Positions 14,047-14,057 of a DNA stretch of 14,057 nucleotides are shown here, piece by piece (position 1 is the first letter of the stretch; each line of letters starts with the position of its first letter). The translations under genes and the position numbers were made by a program. Location of the stretch: the NCBI GenBank assembly GCA_028703035.1, contig JAQVNR010000037.1, positions 1 through 14,057 on the forward strand, in the 5' to 3' direction. The stretch is from Bacilli bacterium (lineage in GTDB: Bacteria; Bacillota_I; Bacilli_A; RF39; UBA660). A model generated the notes under the pieces. It worked only from the letters and a program-made list of their open reading frames with translations, had not been told where the DNA came from and did not search any database.

Positions 14047-14057
14047 ATGGTTACAAA
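14047..14057 (+). CDS. Start of a downstream gene, cut by the window edge
   Basis: ATG 14047 lies seven bases after a GGAGG SD and opens Met-Val-Thr before the sequence ends. The product cannot be identified. No good promoter is visible in 13954-14046, so it may be cotranscribed with the DHH gene. Confidence 0.55.

Noticed and set aside
1..14057. Mobile element, phage, CRISPR or defence system
   Set aside because: No transposase, integrase, direct-repeat array, attachment-site duplication or defence-type domain was seen; gene content is housekeeping throughout.

Overview
The window is a low-GC stretch of housekeeping genes from a bacterium of the class Bacilli (Firmicutes). It was read by eye, without database searches. 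The lineage is inferred from AT-rich codon use, strong Shine-Dalgarno (SD) sites, a tRNA-Phe T-box before pheST, a WalJ-type beta-lactamase-fold protein near dnaB, and a small GerQ-type spore-coat protein. Compact spacing suggests a small genome, perhaps an uncultured gut lineage, but that is a guess. The standard bacterial code fits: tryptophan is always TGG, and walJ ends in TGA.

Layout. (1) 1-130 has no gene that I can identify and carries a hairpin just upstream of dnaB. (2) 131-5022, plus strand: dnaB (replicative helicase), a membrane-anchored LysM/G5/M23 endopeptidase, walJ, a short decayed remnant that resembles the start of rlmH, a Nudix hydrolase and ung. (3) 5034-6441: convergent and divergent small genes. 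These are lemA (minus), a YqgX/GloB-like hydrolase (plus) and a gerQ-like coat gene (minus). lemA and the hydrolase diverge from two back-to-back extended -10 promoters. (4) 6492-8067: lysS with its own sigma-A promoter and terminator. (5) 8129-9605: a 12-TM-type permease of the YfcC/DcuC superfamily with its own promoter and a textbook terminator. (6) 9643-13264: promoter, T-box leader with a UUC (Phe) specifier, pheS and pheT. (7) 13318-13953: a DHH-family phosphoesterase that resembles NrnA but lacks the C-terminal DHHA1 domain. (8) 14021-14057: a hairpin that buries the SD of the next gene, of which only three codons are visible.

Functionally the genes cover replication (DnaB), repair and nucleotide sanitation (Ung, Nudix), cell-wall remodelling (M23 endopeptidase, WalJ), aminoacylation (LysRS, PheRS) and RNA turnover (NrnA-like). 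Four transcription units (lemA, the hydrolase, lysS and the permease) have a promoter very close to the start codon, so their 5' leaders are very short. The pheST leader is the clear exception and holds the only well-supported RNA regulator. I see no phage, insertion sequence, CRISPR array, defence island or obviously new multi-gene system. The most unusual items are the rlmH remnant, the short NrnA-like protein, the atypical LysRS motifs, the gerQ homologue and the SD-burying hairpin at the right edge.
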